A stretch of DNA of 37,917 nt from Gnetum montanum (Eukaryota > Streptophyta > Gnetopsida > Gnetales > Gnetaceae): NCBI GenBank assembly GCA_015680685.1, contig MNCI01007659.1, positions 570,243 through 608,159 of the forward strand, read 5' to 3'. Every line of letters begins with the position of its first letter. Positions within the stretch are counted from its first letter, which is position 1. This document shows positions 1-11,404 of the stretch, in pieces. Position numbers and translations under genes: made by a program. The notes under the pieces are model-generated. The model was not told where the DNA came from. It saw nothing but the letters and a program-made list of their open reading frames with translations, and searched no databases.

Positions 1-1258
1 TAACTCCATAAGCACATAGGTTTTTGAATAATTGAAACCAAAGGTCTAATTCAGAAGATGGCCAAGAAATATTAATATATATGGAAATAGAAAAGTAGGA
101 AAAATTAATGAAATATATGAGTAGTCCCAAAATCATGCATAAATTTAGAGAAACCATCATTGATGTTTTGGAAGATGTGAAGGTTAGTTCAAAGCCATGA
201 TCAACAAAAGTTATGTAAGTGGGTCCTCCCCAAAGAAAGCTCTTGCCATAATGCCCTTGCATAACCACTTCTATAGATGTCCATGGGCGCTCGAGAAGTT
301 AAATGTAGTCCATGCTTTTGTTCCAAATAACACACAAATGCTATGGTTAGGATATTACACTATACTATACAAAACCAAAAAGCTCATAATTGCATGTAGC
401 AGTGAGTGAATAATGGAATGAGAACGGATTACAGAGATTATGATGTAAGGTACTTGACCATGTCCACAATAGGTTCTTGTGACAAGTGTGATTAAAATGA
501 TCAACATACCTATCCATCCAAGTTCAGACCAAGTCCATACCATGAACAGTGACCTCGCATTGATGTGTTCCATCATGCCAACCACTAGGAGTCCACAACC
601 ACCTTAAAGAATAATCATCACTCCAAAAAGAGAAGAAGGAAGGAAGGGCCTTAGTTAGAGGGGCACCTTTAGGCATGGGTGACATGTCTTTCCAACCCCA
701 AAACCAATGCTTGTAGCTCGCTATTGTGTCTAAGGGGTGTGCTTTGAATTCTCATTATTTTTTTTTTTTTTTCTTCTTCTTCTTCTTTTCTACGTCTTTC
801 TTTTTTTTTAATGGGAACACACCATGCAAAGACAACGCTTCCTTTTTATTAGTTAACATAGGAGTGATGATACATTCTAAGAGGATTCATAAACCACATG
901 AAGTCAAGAAGAGAACCCAACAAGTCCCCCTTGAGGTCACACCCTTATCATTCCCACTTGGTCATTCCCTCTTTCTTTAAGGTACAATGATCATTGATTA
1001 ATTTTAGTTTCATAAAAGAAGAACCCAGTTGTTTCCATGAAAAAGACCTTTTATTTAGAGAACCGGAGGGATGGATGAGGTGGTCTCACTACTTTACATA
1101 ATTACTTACCTAATCATCTTGATAGCATAGCACACAAACCCAACACATACTATTCACTTCTACATCATGACTTGGAAATTTTATTAATAAAAACATAAAG
1201 AGAATGACTCAAGAAAAGACAAAAATATAAAGAAATGAAAAACATATGAAGAATTAGA
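1..1258 (-). repeat. 3' non-coding module of a TGATGA-family element, copy 1
   Basis: This stretch is near-identical to 17442-18750, differing by scattered substitutions and a few small indels, and is more distantly related to about 34680-35600. In both other places it lies between coding remains and the 3' LTR of minus-strand TGATGA-family elements, so it is most likely the same 3' module of a third element whose 3' LTR lies left of the window. It contains a pyrimidine-rich T/CTT microsatellite at about 757-808 that differs between copies. Short ORFs here are mirrored in the second copy only because the DNA is duplicated; none resembles a known protein. The match stops at about 1258, where unrelated sequence begins. 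Confidence 0.8.
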
Positions 1259-1259
1259 A

Positions 1260-1340
1260 ATGTCAGGAATGGGAACACCAAGGATACTCACCAAGGATCC
1301 TCTTTCCTTTAAGCAAAGGAATGTCAGGAATGGGAACACC
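1260..1340. repeat. Short direct repeat, 20 bp, 61 bp apart
   Basis: A 20-bp word starting ATGTCAGGAATGGG occurs at 1260-1279 and again at 1321-1340. It lies exactly where the 3' module copy ends and may mark a rearrangement or slippage junction. Confidence 0.8.
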
Positions 1341-1346
1341 TCTCTA

Positions 1347-1948
1347 TTATATCAGCAAACTGATAAAGTGAGGATGTCCATGGATTCTCTCCTTGGTAGA
1401 TAGTCCCAAAATGTCCCGGTAGAGAGTGTGACCCAAATCCAAGGATTTTCCTGTGAGAAGGCAATAGAGAGAAAATGCTTGGGGTGTTAGTAAATAGTCA
1501 TAGCTTCCTCCTTTTATAATGATATTATATAAAATAATGAGAGAGAGGATGGAAGCATCTTGTGTCATCTAACTCCTATAAATTCTTCTAATACACAGAG
1601 ACACTAGCTACCCAAACAAAGCATCGTAAAATTCATCTTAGGATATAGGAATCACATCATTCATGAAAATGTCATTCATGGAATGAATGGCAACCCTAAA
1701 AACATTAGCACTAGATATCCCAAAAATTGCATTAACTTCTTGAGAAGAAACATCAATTAACATACCCCCAACCATGATAGTAAAAACCCCAACAATTCAT
1801 TTATAATGACAATGTTATAATAAAATTCTCTTATGAGGATTTCAAGCACACAATTATTCATTGAAATGAATGTAACCCAATTCAAAACTTGGAAAAATCC
1901 CATCAATTTCTCATAGATGATAGAAATGGTTTGAGTTACCTCAACCAA
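1347..1948 (-). pseudogene. Decayed plant transposon-type ORF fragment
   Basis: Read on the minus strand, two open stretches (1948-1757 and 1568-1347), joined by a stop-containing stretch, resemble the N-terminal domain of the 'putative plant transposon protein' type often found in plant LTR elements. The first part has a Leu-Ile-Arg-Glu-Phe-Tyr-Tyr-Asn core, which in that family lies in a helix before the FEG/RG strand. The second part has Thr-Gly-Lys-Ser-Leu-Asp-Leu-Gly-His, a common end block of the domain. There are several in-frame stops between them and at least one likely frameshift. The family call is from memory of the pattern; a profile search (PF20167-like) would decide it. It is not expected to make protein. 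Confidence 0.4.
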
Positions 1949-1969
1949 TTTTGGGCATCAAGGGACCTA

Positions 1970-2616
1970 AACTAAGGAGTGTAGATGTTAGTAGTGCTGG
2001 AGGAAGCTCCCTTTGACTTCTTGTTCTTCGTTGGTAGTGGCCTTAACATTGCAACCTTCTTGTAGGCCATGGATTTGAAGGAAAAAGCACAAATCATTGT
2101 TGTTGGTGAAAATTTAGTCATCTCCCCCTAGTTTTCTATACTGGGACATGGAAGAATGAATGAAAAATAAAGGTTTGAATTTATATAATCACACTTAATG
2201 AGGGTTTTCATGAAAATATAGACATCTCCTTTGAGAGATAGATGTCTATGCCACACCTAAAAACAATAGATAAATATCTCACTAGGAAAGTAGGCATCTC
2301 TACCACATCTAGAAAAAACATAGGTAGATGTATCTTTAGAGAAGTAGATGTCTCTTCAGTCATGAAGATGTCTCATGGAAGACTTCTTCAAGAAGATGTC
2401 TCATCAAGGCCAAGATTCAACTACTCATCAAAAAAAGGGCTCAAGGATAGCTGCCAAGGATTATTGTCTCAAGAGATATTCACCATGAACTGAAAAACTT
2501 ACCTCTACTTACACTTCTTGTTGAAGAAAATGAAGGTGTTTAAGGAGCTTGAAAGTGAGATCCACCTCTTGAGGTACCTCCTCTTATGCACATTTCTTAT
2601 AGTTCCAATGACTCGC
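1970..2616 (-). repeat. Possible 3' LTR downstream of the 2640-3850 gag
   Basis: On the minus strand, a purine-rich tract (about 2616-2634) with GAAGGGGAGCGAG is followed by a TGG start near 2607. A similar arrangement, GAAGGGTGGGAGAG then TGG, starts the better-supported LTR at 30038. Further along the minus strand come an iterated GAGATGTC motif (2225-2470) and a TATA-like TATATAAA at about 2178-2186. That order fits U3, enhancer repeats and TATA box. The left end is not defined and no partner LTR was found, so the call is tentative. Confidence 0.35.
2225..2405. repeat. Iterated GAGATGTC/GACATCTC motif cluster
   Basis: Variants of GAGATGTCTC or its complement recur at about 2221, 2243, 2290, 2325, 2345, 2367 and 2393. 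The spacing is irregular. A similar cluster lies at 29610-29765 in the U3 part of another LTR. Confidence 0.6.
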
Positions 2617-2639
2617 TCCCCTTCAAAAATTAGTTGAAG

Positions 2640-3850
2640 AGTTTTTTCTTTCAATCATCTTCTTTACTTTTGACTCTCCATACCTTTCTAACATCCTTAT
2701 CCTTTTGAGTTGTCCCCATTCTCTTGTTATCCTACATAGATACCTTTCTAGACACATTTGGATAAGACCAAGGAGTTTTATGATATGTCCATGTGTTCAT
2801 ATGATAAAACTTTAAATTGTAATTTCAATGCTTGTATACAAATCTATTACAATAAAAGCACCTAACCTTTTTGTTGAATTTATCAAACCTTGGAGTTATC
2901 CTTTGTTTACGTGTAGTGCTAGTAATTACCTTAATCTTGAAGTGGTCTCTTGTTCAGATGAGGTTATTATAAACACTTGTTCCTATTGACAACATCTTAT
3001 TCCACATTTATCATTTGGACTTCTTCCTTGTCCAAGAACTATTCGAAGATATTTTTTTCCTTTCATTTACAAGTTTAGCATCTCCAAGTTTTTCCTTAAT
3101 TTGCTCATAGGACAGGGTTAGTTTTTCATTCTTAGCCCTTAGGAATGAGGCTTCCTTTGTGAGATTTAAAACTTTCATATTTAACAGAAAGATATCTTGA
3201 TCCTTATTTTTAAATTACTTATTTAACTTTATACAAATATTTTGAAGAGATAGAATTTTATTACACAAGAGGTCATACCTTTCTTCATCAATTTTAATTT
3301 GATCATCATCATCATCTATGAGAGCCATACAAATGAGATGTGAATCTTTTGAAGTATTATCCACCTCTTCTTCACTTTTCCCATCATCATCTCAACTTGT
3401 GTAGAAGTTCTTCTTGTTTTTATCCATATCATTCATGTCTTTCCATTGCAACTTACTATTGCTAGGACATTTAGAGGTCACATGGCCTCATCCACCACAT
3501 ACCTAACATTCTATTGAAAAATCATTCAAATTTGAGTTTGAAAAATTCTTACCTCTATCCTTACTTTTCATGTCAGATGGCTTCAATCCTTGTTGATTGA
3601 AGCTCTTACCCTTTTTTACTAGAAGCCTTTGAATTCTCCTTGATAGAAGTGTTATTTCTTCCTCATTGTTCATTTCTTGTTCACTTGGGTCCTTCTCTTT
3701 GCATGTTGATTTCCAAGCGATGGGCTTTTCTTTTATTTCTCCTTCTCTTATGAGATTCATTTCATAAGCACTTCTTGATGAATCTTGAAATGTTCTTGAT
3801 GTAAAGTTTAGGATGAATCTACGTTCGCTGTGAATAGAAGAAATTAGCAA
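2640..3850 (-). pseudogene. Retrotransposon gag remnant with zinc knuckle
   Basis: The minus-strand reading gives a charged Lys/Glu-rich segment (open from 3850 to 3503), then a CX2CX4HX4C zinc knuckle at 3508-3467 whose reading frame carries two stop codons inside the knuckle. After it comes an Asp-rich stretch (four or five Asp in a row near 3310) and a Leu/Lys/Glu coiled-coil-like segment down to about 3050. This order, knuckle, acidic block, coiled coil, is familiar from plant copia-type gag proteins (established knowledge, matched by eye). A weaker second Cys/His-rich stretch lies at about 2850-2900. No protease, integrase or RT follows before the possible LTR, so pol appears deleted. 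The copia assignment is moderate; the gag assignment is good. Confidence 0.6.
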
Positions 3851-4509
3851 AAGAAATAATTTGACATTTCAATGTTTGTTGTCTTCTAATGTTAATTAAT
3901 AGCAATAATTTGTTTAGCATCCATTTTTTAAAACTAGATTGCAAACATTAGACTCAGAGTTGAAACATTAAATCCATGGTTTCATTAGAATTACAACACT
4001 ATTAGACTTCATTTTTCTAACTTGCTTTGGCTTTAGAGCATGATTAGAATTTATATAAATATTCTACCAAATAGATGGTTGGGTCTCTAGTTGTTGCTAT
4101 CATTAAGGTTTTATTAGATTATTTAATTGTGTAATTTATTTAGCATTAAGCTTTAGATCGACATAATGGAAAATAACAAATCCACACACTTTCTTTTTTC
4201 TTACTACATTTTATTCTCTCATTAAGAGTATTTAGAGGATAGCAACACTATTACAAATCATAGTTAGAAACTCTTTATAAGTATGTTAGTAATCAATTTC
4301 TAAATAGCAACACTATTACAAATCATAGTTAAAAACTTTTTATATAAGTATGTTAGTAATTAATAAAACTTGATTATTCTATTTTGGCGTCTTGTTCTCA
4401 CCCTGAGAGTGTGGTAGAATGTAGATAATGGGTTTGTATAGAGATTGAATTGAAAGTCATAAGAAAGGTTTTTACAATACAATCTACAAGAAGAAGTTAG
4501 GCCACAACT
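3851..4509. other. Gene-free AT-rich spacer
   Basis: No credible coding sequence was seen on either strand. The only structure is the two-copy tandem repeat at 4239-4366. Confidence 0.6.
4239..4366. repeat. Two-copy tandem repeat, period 65 bp
   Basis: A unit beginning ATAGCAACACTATTACAAAT starts at 4239 and again at 4304, with a few substitutions and a small indel near the end of copy two. Confidence 0.85.
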
Positions 4510-5900
4510 ATGGAACCCACAAGCTATCTGATATCATCATTAGATCAAATACCTAGAGCACAATTAATAGAAACAAATATAGAAAGTTTTTGATTAACTA
4601 TTAATAGTTATAAATTAGTACCTTTCAATTTTGAAAATTTTGTACCATTTATAGTCTACCAAGATAGACGATTATGGAAACATAATCAACTAAACTGGAT
4701 AAGCTTATTTTTACTAAATAAACTAGGATTGCCAGACTTTATCCTAAACTACCAAGCCTTAATCCAACTACAAAAATGAGATGAATATAGCAAAACAGGA
4801 CTGTCAAAAATTGAGAAACAACTGAGTCAACAATACGAATAATTAACGGAACATATTAGAAAAATACAAAATAATGAATAATTAGAAGCACTGCAAAATT
4901 TGTTAATAATACCTTAAAGTTTAGATAACAACACTATTTAACAATAGATCCACAATATTATTTAACAAAATACACAACAACTTAGCATTTCAAAGAAGCT
5001 ATTAGAAAATAGTGAAGGAAGTACAAACACCTCAAAAATGTTTTCAACAATCAACAGAGAACTAAAGAGAATTACAAAATAATATGAAAATCTAGTAAAC
5101 CAAAAATAAGATGGACAACTCCAAAACTAAAAGTTTTATAGATAAAAGATGAAGAAGAGGTATTAGAAATGTTAGAATATGAATATGAAAATAATTTGGA
5201 AGCTGACTAACACAAATTAGAGATAGCCATAGTGGAGTAACATGGAAAGATTAGAAACCTAAAGATCTAGACTAATATAGCACAAATACTAGTAGGAAGT
5301 AGTGAAATAAAACATGAGCCAATGGAAACAAATAGTGAAGAAGAAAAAAAACCTTCTCCTTTCTATTATAATATTAAAACGAAAAAAATAGAGTATGGGA
5401 TGAAACATTTAGAAAAACACAAAACTTTAACAAAGTAAGAGAATAATTTACACCAGTACAACATTTCAATGAAGAAATAGCCAAAATGAAGTATATTTAA
5501 ACATAAATTGCATACCAAACATAGATGATGGCATAGCAAACTGGGACAAGATAAATGATCTATTAATTAGATTTCAAAAAGCCTTAAGAGATGAAGAAAC
5601 AAGTGATGAAGAGTGACAACTCATTCCAAAAGATATAGCAAAAAAATAGGAGAAAGCAATAAAACAAAGATTAGATGGTCAACTCCAAAACTATAAGTTT
5701 TACAAATTAAAGACAAAGAATAAGAATTAGAAAGATTGAAAGATAAATATGAAAATAATCTCAATGAAGAGTTACATCAAGTAGATATTGCAATCACACA
5801 ACAATATGAAAAATAAGAAATCTCAAAATACAAACTAATACTGCATAGATGAATAAAGGGTAGAAGCATAATCATAACAAACCCAAATAAATATAATCTT
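4510..5900 (+). pseudogene. Decayed plus-strand ORF of unassigned mobile or viral-like origin
   Basis: From an ATG at 4510 one frame stays protein-like for over 100 codons, broken only by isolated TGA, TAA and TAG codons, mostly where Gln or Trp would fit. The composition is Asn/Lys/Glu/Gln-rich. A block starting AGATGGACAACTCCAAAACT at 5109 recurs in altered form at 5673, so the coding DNA contains a roughly 564-bp offset duplication. Frame shifts occur around 5450-5560. I cannot name the family: it could be an accessory ORF of an LTR element or a remnant of an endogenous pararetrovirus-like element, and no diagnostic protease, RT or movement-protein motif was seen. It is non-functional as it stands. 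Confidence 0.4.
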
Positions 5901-6364
5901 AAGTAAATATTTGAAATTTGATTAGTACTTTGCTAATAGATAAAATCTAAACATAAAGTACAAAATATTTGCAAAAAAATAGAAGACTTAGAGAACTAAT
6001 TTAAAGCTACCATTTCTTTCAAGTTGTCAATGAGAAATTTTAGTAGTTTGCTAACAAAGAAATTTGAACATTAAGTACATAACATTAGTAGAAAAAATAG
6101 AAGGTCTAGAAAGCCAAGATTCTAAGTACTCACCACTTTATACTTTTTCAAGTTGATCAACTTGTTGTGAGCATAACCTCCCTCCCTATGATGAAGCAAA
6201 CTTATTCTTATAATCTTGGGAGAAGGATTAGCTCCAAAAATCAACTATTGTGGTGAGTGTGTTTCCATTGAAATATGGAACACTAGAAAACAATGTTTCT
6301 TTGGTGGATTTGCAAGATTCAATAAACAATAGATGCCAAGATACAAATCATTATCCATTTCTAA
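5901..6364. other. Gene-free AT-rich spacer
   Basis: Nothing recognisable was seen: no ORF with protein-like composition, no RNA gene and no repeat shared with other parts of the window. Confidence 0.5.
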
Positions 6365-6765
6365 TTTATGTGCCATTATTGATTTTTGCAATTACTTTTT
6401 CCATTCACATGTAGCATATACAAGGATATCAACTTGCCATTGGTGACATGTTTCTTTTATATCCACTTGATAAAATTTTTCAACCAAATATTTTCTTTCA
6501 CTTTTCTCCAATTTTTATTAAATGATACCAATTACTATTAACAATATTACGAATCATTCATTTATAATTAATCTGCCATCATTGATTTTTTAAATGGTTT
6601 TTTCCATTCACATGCAACATATGCAAGGAGATCCACTTGCTATTAGTGACATGTTTCTTTAATATCCATTTGCAAATTAGATGATAAGGTATGTCTTCTA
6701 TGCAAATTGGATAGAAGTTTTGAACTAAACATGTCTATGTCTTTGAATAAATGGCACCATTTCTT
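6365..6765. repeat. Two-copy tandem repeat, period about 202 bp
   Basis: Shared words such as TTTTTCCATTCACATG and GACATGTTTCTTT recur about 202 bp apart (for example 6448 and 6650). The second copy continues with ATGCAAATTGGATA...AAACATGTCTAT, which also appears, diverged, at about 12296-12430 on the far side of the 6854-12205 element. The repeat is therefore part of the insertion target neighbourhood. Confidence 0.7.
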
Positions 6766-6875
6766 ATTAATACTATTATTAATGAGAATTCATGTTTGTG
6801 GGCCTATCCATATGTACAATTAAACATAGTTATGATTGTGGGCCTATACAAATTGATGAGTCATTGTTGGTTAGT

Positions 6876-6901
6876 TGCGTCGACAAGGCCTTGTCAACGC
6901 A
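6876..6901. promoter_or_regulatory. 26-bp near-perfect palindrome upstream of LTR TATA box
   Basis: The core is GTCGACAAGGCCTTGTC, with TGCGT and ACGCA outer ends; only one base pair of the palindrome is mismatched. It begins 22 bp inside the LTR and ends about 50 bp before the TATA box. The 3' LTR carries a degraded version at 11427-11452. Confidence 0.8.
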
Positions 6902-6951
6902 TCTTGCCCTACATCAACGAGGCCAAGTTGATGCAATGTCTGTCCATCACC

Positions 6952-6959
6952 TATAAATA
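6952..6959 (+). promoter_or_regulatory. LTR TATA box
   Basis: TATAAATA in the context CACCTATAAATAC, 98 bp from the LTR start. The 3' LTR has the same box at 11489-11496, and all other family LTRs have it at a similar place. Confidence 0.75.
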
Positions 6960-7825
6960 CACACCTACCAACTGCATTTATGGAAATCTAGATTTCAGTA
7001 GTAGCAAAGCTCTTGCATTTTTTCCATTCAAAAGTTNTGCTTATTAAGCTCCGATATCGTGGACTTGATATCGCGGATGTGATATTGTGTCCCCAATATT
7101 GCAGTTCATCACTTAGGTACAACAATGCTAGAATAAAGATTTGTACACTCAATGACTCTTGCTATGGGCACTCAAGAAAAAAAAATTCTAACTTTTGAAT
7201 GGAAAAAATGCAAGAGCTTTGCTACTACTGAAATCTAGATTTCCATAAATGCAGTTGGTAGGTGTGTATTTATAGGTGATGGACAGACATTGCATCAACT
7301 TGGCCTCGTTGATGTAGGGCAAGATGCGTTGACAAGGCCTTGTCGACACAACTAACCAACAATGACTCATCAATTTGTATAGGCCCACAATCATAACTAT
7401 GTTTAATTGTACATATGGATAGGCCCACAAACATGAATTCTCATTAATAATAGTATTAATNATGTTAGGACTACTTAGAGCATAGTCAATTAGTTAAATT
7501 AAATTAGTTACTTAATTAGTTCACCTTTCCCTTTGGAGCACTAGGACATAAAACATCAGAAAATATATAAAAATCATATACCTCAAGTTTACCTAACCAG
7601 ACAATCGTGCTATACAAGTAAGCTTGGGAAAACAACAATTAACTAACCCATCCAGGTTCTGTGAAGGTGCACAAGCACTTAGTCCTTGGAATTTGACTAG
7701 ATCGTGCATGTACACTCGTATTCATATGGTTGAGCGTAGGGATACCTGAAGTGGAATCTATTTGATAGATTCTAGAGGAAGAAATGCCTACTGAACAATC
7801 CCAATGAGGAGAAGCGTCTGGACCC

Positions 7826-10385
7826 ATGCCAAGGCTTGAGGTCACTCTGACTCAAGCCTGCATAGATATCATCAAGTCCCAAGAAATCCAAAAATTAAAT
7901 CTTCAAGAGATAAAATTTGGGTCATTTTTGGAAAAAGCTCCAAAGGATGTCAAGACACAATTGTAAACCTCTTCCATGTGGCCAATCATCACATCTAGTG
8001 GGGACTGGTACATGAGAGAGACCTATCTCTTCTAGAATAATTGAAGGCTAGGATCCATTGTAAAAATTAAGGACATTCAAGTGTCCTACTCGGTGGAGAC
8101 AATTGCATAGGCATTGAGGTTGCCAGATGGTGGAACACAATTGGCAAAAATATCAACAAAAGGTGATCCTAAGGCAAAAAGGGAATGGACCCAACAATGC
8201 TACAAGGTGGACCGTAAGGAGTATGATGCACTCACATTGACAAAGTGGATTTATTTCAAAATTGTGGCCTATCACCTCAATCCAACAATGAGGCCAAGCA
8301 AGGTAATTGCTTTCTCTGCCCAAGCATGTGCTGCTCTAAGTGAAAAATTTTTCCGTTAACCTTCCACAATTGATTTATTTAGAAATCAAGAAGTGTTTCA
8401 AGGAGAACAAACGTGGAAGGAAGACCCTGCCCTTTGCATGCCTTTTTAGAAAACTTTTCAAATTTGTTATTCTAATGATACTCTTAGGCATGCTTCCTTG
8501 GCCTCATGGGAAAAAATCATGAAGGATAAGATGCCAACGACCACTCAAAAAGAGGAGCTACCACCACCACCACCTACTCAAGAGATAACACTAGAGGCCC
8601 ATGTAGTCCTTGAGCATCTACGTCAAATCTAAAAAGAACTCTTGAGCAAACAAGAGCAACAAGCAGAAATGAGTGGGATGAATCTATCTATGTATCGGCC
8701 AGCAATGAGTCACCTTAATGAGGTGGCCCAAATAGTTAGCTAGATGGAGAAAGGTGATCCCATTTTCTCTACCCAAAGAACGTAGCTACCTTCAAGGTCA
8801 GATCCCAATGTCGAAGAGGTAACGATGTCATTAACAACACATCATCTATTCCTAGAAATCTCTGGGAATGCTGCCACTTTCTTAGTAAGGTTGGAGGAAG
8901 GTGAAGAGGCAACTATCTTGGTAATGTAACACCAAGGGTAGGAGATAGCGGTAGAAGTGGTAGCTGACCATCTAGCTAAAGCATTGAATGCACCCGCAAC
9001 ATTTGTACCAGACATATCTACACTTTAAGATGTGCATATGTCCATAGGCATGATCAATGAAAAATTGAATATAGCCCAACACGAATAGTTGCTAGAATGA
9101 CTGGTAGGAACTAGGCAACTGACTTTGGATATCTTTGATCTCCTAGAGAACATCATCACAACCTAGTCAGAGTTGTTAAATGCAAGGGGAAAATGCATCA
9201 TCTTGGAAGGGTAACTAGAAATGGCTCAAGGGCAAAATCAACGCTTGGCTACGAAGGTTGCTGAACTTTGTGCTCGCTTTGCTGAGCAAGCAATCCTCAT
9301 CCCAGCAATGACAAGAGATGAAGCTAGTAAATAGCTTTAAGAATGATTTCAAAAGGTTGAGGAGGAAGCAGTAATGGCCATCTTCAAACAATCCATAACA
9401 GAAGCTAAAATGCACTCAATCAAAAAGGACTTGAATCATATGCATCAAAAGAATGAAGCATTAACTTTGCAAAATCATCACCTGCAAAAATGTTTAAGCT
9501 AAGAGAGATCAAATGCAAGAGTTCATTTATCAATAGCAGAAGCCGCTTGCTAAGGTAAATACTAAACTATGAAAATTGAATGCAAAGAACTATAATCTAT
9601 CAATGGAGAGTCTACCATCAAGATCGCTGCCTGGAAGGATGAAGCTCTCAAATTTGAGAGAGTGAAAAATCACTATAGCAACCAAGTTGGTTTGCAAAAG
9701 AAAATTAATGAAAAAAAATCTAGATGGAAAAGATGAAAGTGAATGAAGCCCTCCAGCAACTCCAACAAGGAAGAGAGATGTGGCAGTCCATCATTGATAG
9801 AATTGATGTCTGCAACAAAGCGGAGATTCATTTTAAGGAATTGTAGATCAAAGAAATAACAGAGTATATGGAGTTGGCCAATCTCTATTACGCAAACCTG
9901 GTAATGCTGACAACTGAACAACTGTGGTCAGAATTAGAGAAACAAGTGGCTATATGAGGTTGAGTTCAAACACCATAAGAACACCAAGCAAAAACTTGAG
10001 ACTACTAACGCTGAACTTAAAGTCCTATTGCTAAGGACCTAGCCAAACAGTTGAATGACTATCAAGAGCTGAAGAACACAGTGAAGGCGTTCAACATTGA
10101 ATGCAAATAGTTCACTGCTTGGTTCATCAATGCCAAGGAGTTGTTTCCAACAATCCTGTGTCCTTGGGATGTGCCCATTCCAACCCACATTAACGAAATG
10201 TATGAATGGTGCATGATCCTAAGAGTAAGGAAGAGAAAATGAAAGCATTATTGGATGTTTTCTGCCTCCCACTTAAAGTTGCAAAAGCAGCAAGACAGCC
10301 ACTGCTACCTCAACCACTGCCAATGCATGAAGTTGATGAAGGTCCCTCGAAACCTCATGAACCATCACCACCTGGGACCATTTGA
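7826..10385 (+). pseudogene. Decayed coiled-coil ORF inside the 6854-12205 element
   Basis: From ATG at 7826 one frame reads through about 180 codons with only a few stops, and after a frame change the reading continues to TGA at 10383. The N-terminal part includes a block near Leu-Arg-Leu-Pro-Asp-Gly-Gly (8119-8139) and a later segment rich in Lys/Asn/Phe (8340-8510). These resemble in layout the plant transposon-type N-terminal domain, but I cannot confirm it. A Pro-rich run (five Pro) lies at about 8558-8575. The rest, to about 10200, is Glu/Lys/Gln/Leu-rich and coiled-coil-like, and the end (10231-10385) is Pro-rich. Many stops are TAG or TAA where Gln would fit. It sits between 5' LTR and polypurine tract in the sense direction, where gag-pol would be. 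Function unknown; not intact. Confidence 0.55.
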
Positions 10386-10576
10386 TCTTCTCCAACAAGC
10401 TTCACATCATCAAGGAATTTGTTGTCCAATTTTTGAAGAGTTGTGTTATGGTATTCAATTTTGTGTCTTGAACACCACCATTTCTATAATGTGTTAATCC
10501 ATACACCCAAGCACTTCATTTTTTGTCAAAGTCAATCAGTTGTTTTGTTGAAGAAAAGTTAATCAATAATCCCATA

Positions 10577-11340
10577 TGATGAGTGGTGATGTACCCCTAC
10601 ACTCAACCATACAAATACGAGCGTTACACGCGCGATCCGGTCAAACTCTGCAGACTAAGTGCCTACATGCCTTATGTAACACTTAAGGTTAATTGTTCAT
10701 TATCTTCCCAGACTTACTTGTATTTGTCACAGTTGTATGGTTAAGTAAGTCTGAGGTATGCGATTTTTATATCTTTTATGTTTTATCTTCTATGCTAATG
10801 AGGGAAAGGGTGAAGAGACTAAGTAACTAACTTTAACTAACTAAGTTCTAATGCCTAGCATCAGTACCACTTTCCATTCACACCCTGAACCAATGCAACC
10901 TTCTGGGATTACCAAACACTATTCGTTACTAGGATTACCAAGCGTAAAGCACGTGCTCGAAGCAGTCGTACTGAATGCACTTAACTAGGAGTGTTGAGGG
11001 TTGAGAGAGATTAATTAACTAATAAAGCATTTAAACAATTAACAATAATTAAAGTCCTAATTAGCTTAGTCCATGCATTGCAAGGTTTATTCAAAAAAGT
11101 TCTTCTTTATTTCCGTACACAAACTTGTGCTCAGGTACAATATTTGCTCGAATAAAGATCCGTTCACTTTGGGACTCCTACTGCGGGCACATGGAAATTA
11201 CTCTAACTCTGGAATGGAAAAACTGCAAAAGTTTGGCTAAGCTCTAGATCTAGATGGTGAAACAAGGGAGAGCCACCTCTTATTTATAGATTTGGCGATG
11301 CGTTGCGATATCGTGGTGGATGCGATAACGCGTTCCATCA
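10577..11340 (-). mobile_element. Solo LTR, TGATGA family, nested, with CCATA duplication
   Basis: The LTR starts TGATGAGTGG at 10577 and ends TTCCATCA at 11340. CCATA is present at 10572-10576 and again at 11341-11345, a perfect 5-bp target-site duplication, so this is a complete solo LTR inserted just before the polypurine tract of the host element. The coding strand is minus: TATAAATA lies at 11288-11281 and the GATATCG-rich module at about 11295-11331. Two copies of the ACTRGGATTACCAA repeat lie at about 10904-10945. Confidence 0.92.
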
Positions 11341-11390
11341 CCATACCTTTCTAATTTTGTAAAAAAACTCAAGGACAGGTTTTCAGTTTT

Positions 11391-11404
11391 CAGTCATGGG
11401 GGTA
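11391..11404 (+). other. Polypurine tract of the 6854-12205 element
   Basis: CAGTCATGGGGGTA abuts the 3' LTR start TGATGAG at 11405. The preceding bases 11370-11390 (AGGACAGGTTTTCAG) match the reverse complement of the sequence next to the 3' LTR in the 15835-21900 element (AACTTGTCCTCAAG). Confidence 0.85.

Larger units (their letters stand above)
6766..7460. repeat. Large near-perfect inverted repeat bracketed by Ns, probable misassembly
   Basis: Bases 6766-7036 are the reverse complement of 7190-7460 over 271 bp with one visible mismatch (near 6879). Single Ns at 7037 and 7461 bracket the second arm and its 153-bp loop. The reverse complement of 7115-7189 continues the LTR interrupted at 7036 in the correct direction. 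The simplest reading is that a gap-filling step placed an overlapping piece backwards, and not that a natural 271-bp palindrome exists. The left part of the loop (7045-7113) carries a GATATC-rich end of another family LTR. Confidence 0.85.
6854..7750 (+). repeat. 5' LTR of the 6854-12205 element (disrupted)
   Basis: It starts TGATGAGTCATTG and has a TATAAATA box at 6952-6959. It resumes after the second N with sequence matching the distal part of LTR 11405-12205, ending near 7748 with the complement of the family block TACCCCTACNCTCAACCATA. The middle is replaced by the probable misassembled piece 7038-7460. The last 15 or so bases and the primer-binding site are not recognisable. Confidence 0.75.

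Noticed and set aside
726-980. Poly-Phe open frame, repeated at 18180-18434
   Set aside because: It is a translation of a T/CTT microsatellite in duplicated non-coding sequence; the duplication explains its conservation.
4519-4545. Initiator-Met primer-binding-site-like word on the minus strand (TGATATCAGATAGCTTGTGG)
   Set aside because: The neighbouring sequence does not match the possible LTR at 1970-2616 and does not end in CA; the word also lies in a protein-like plus-strand frame.
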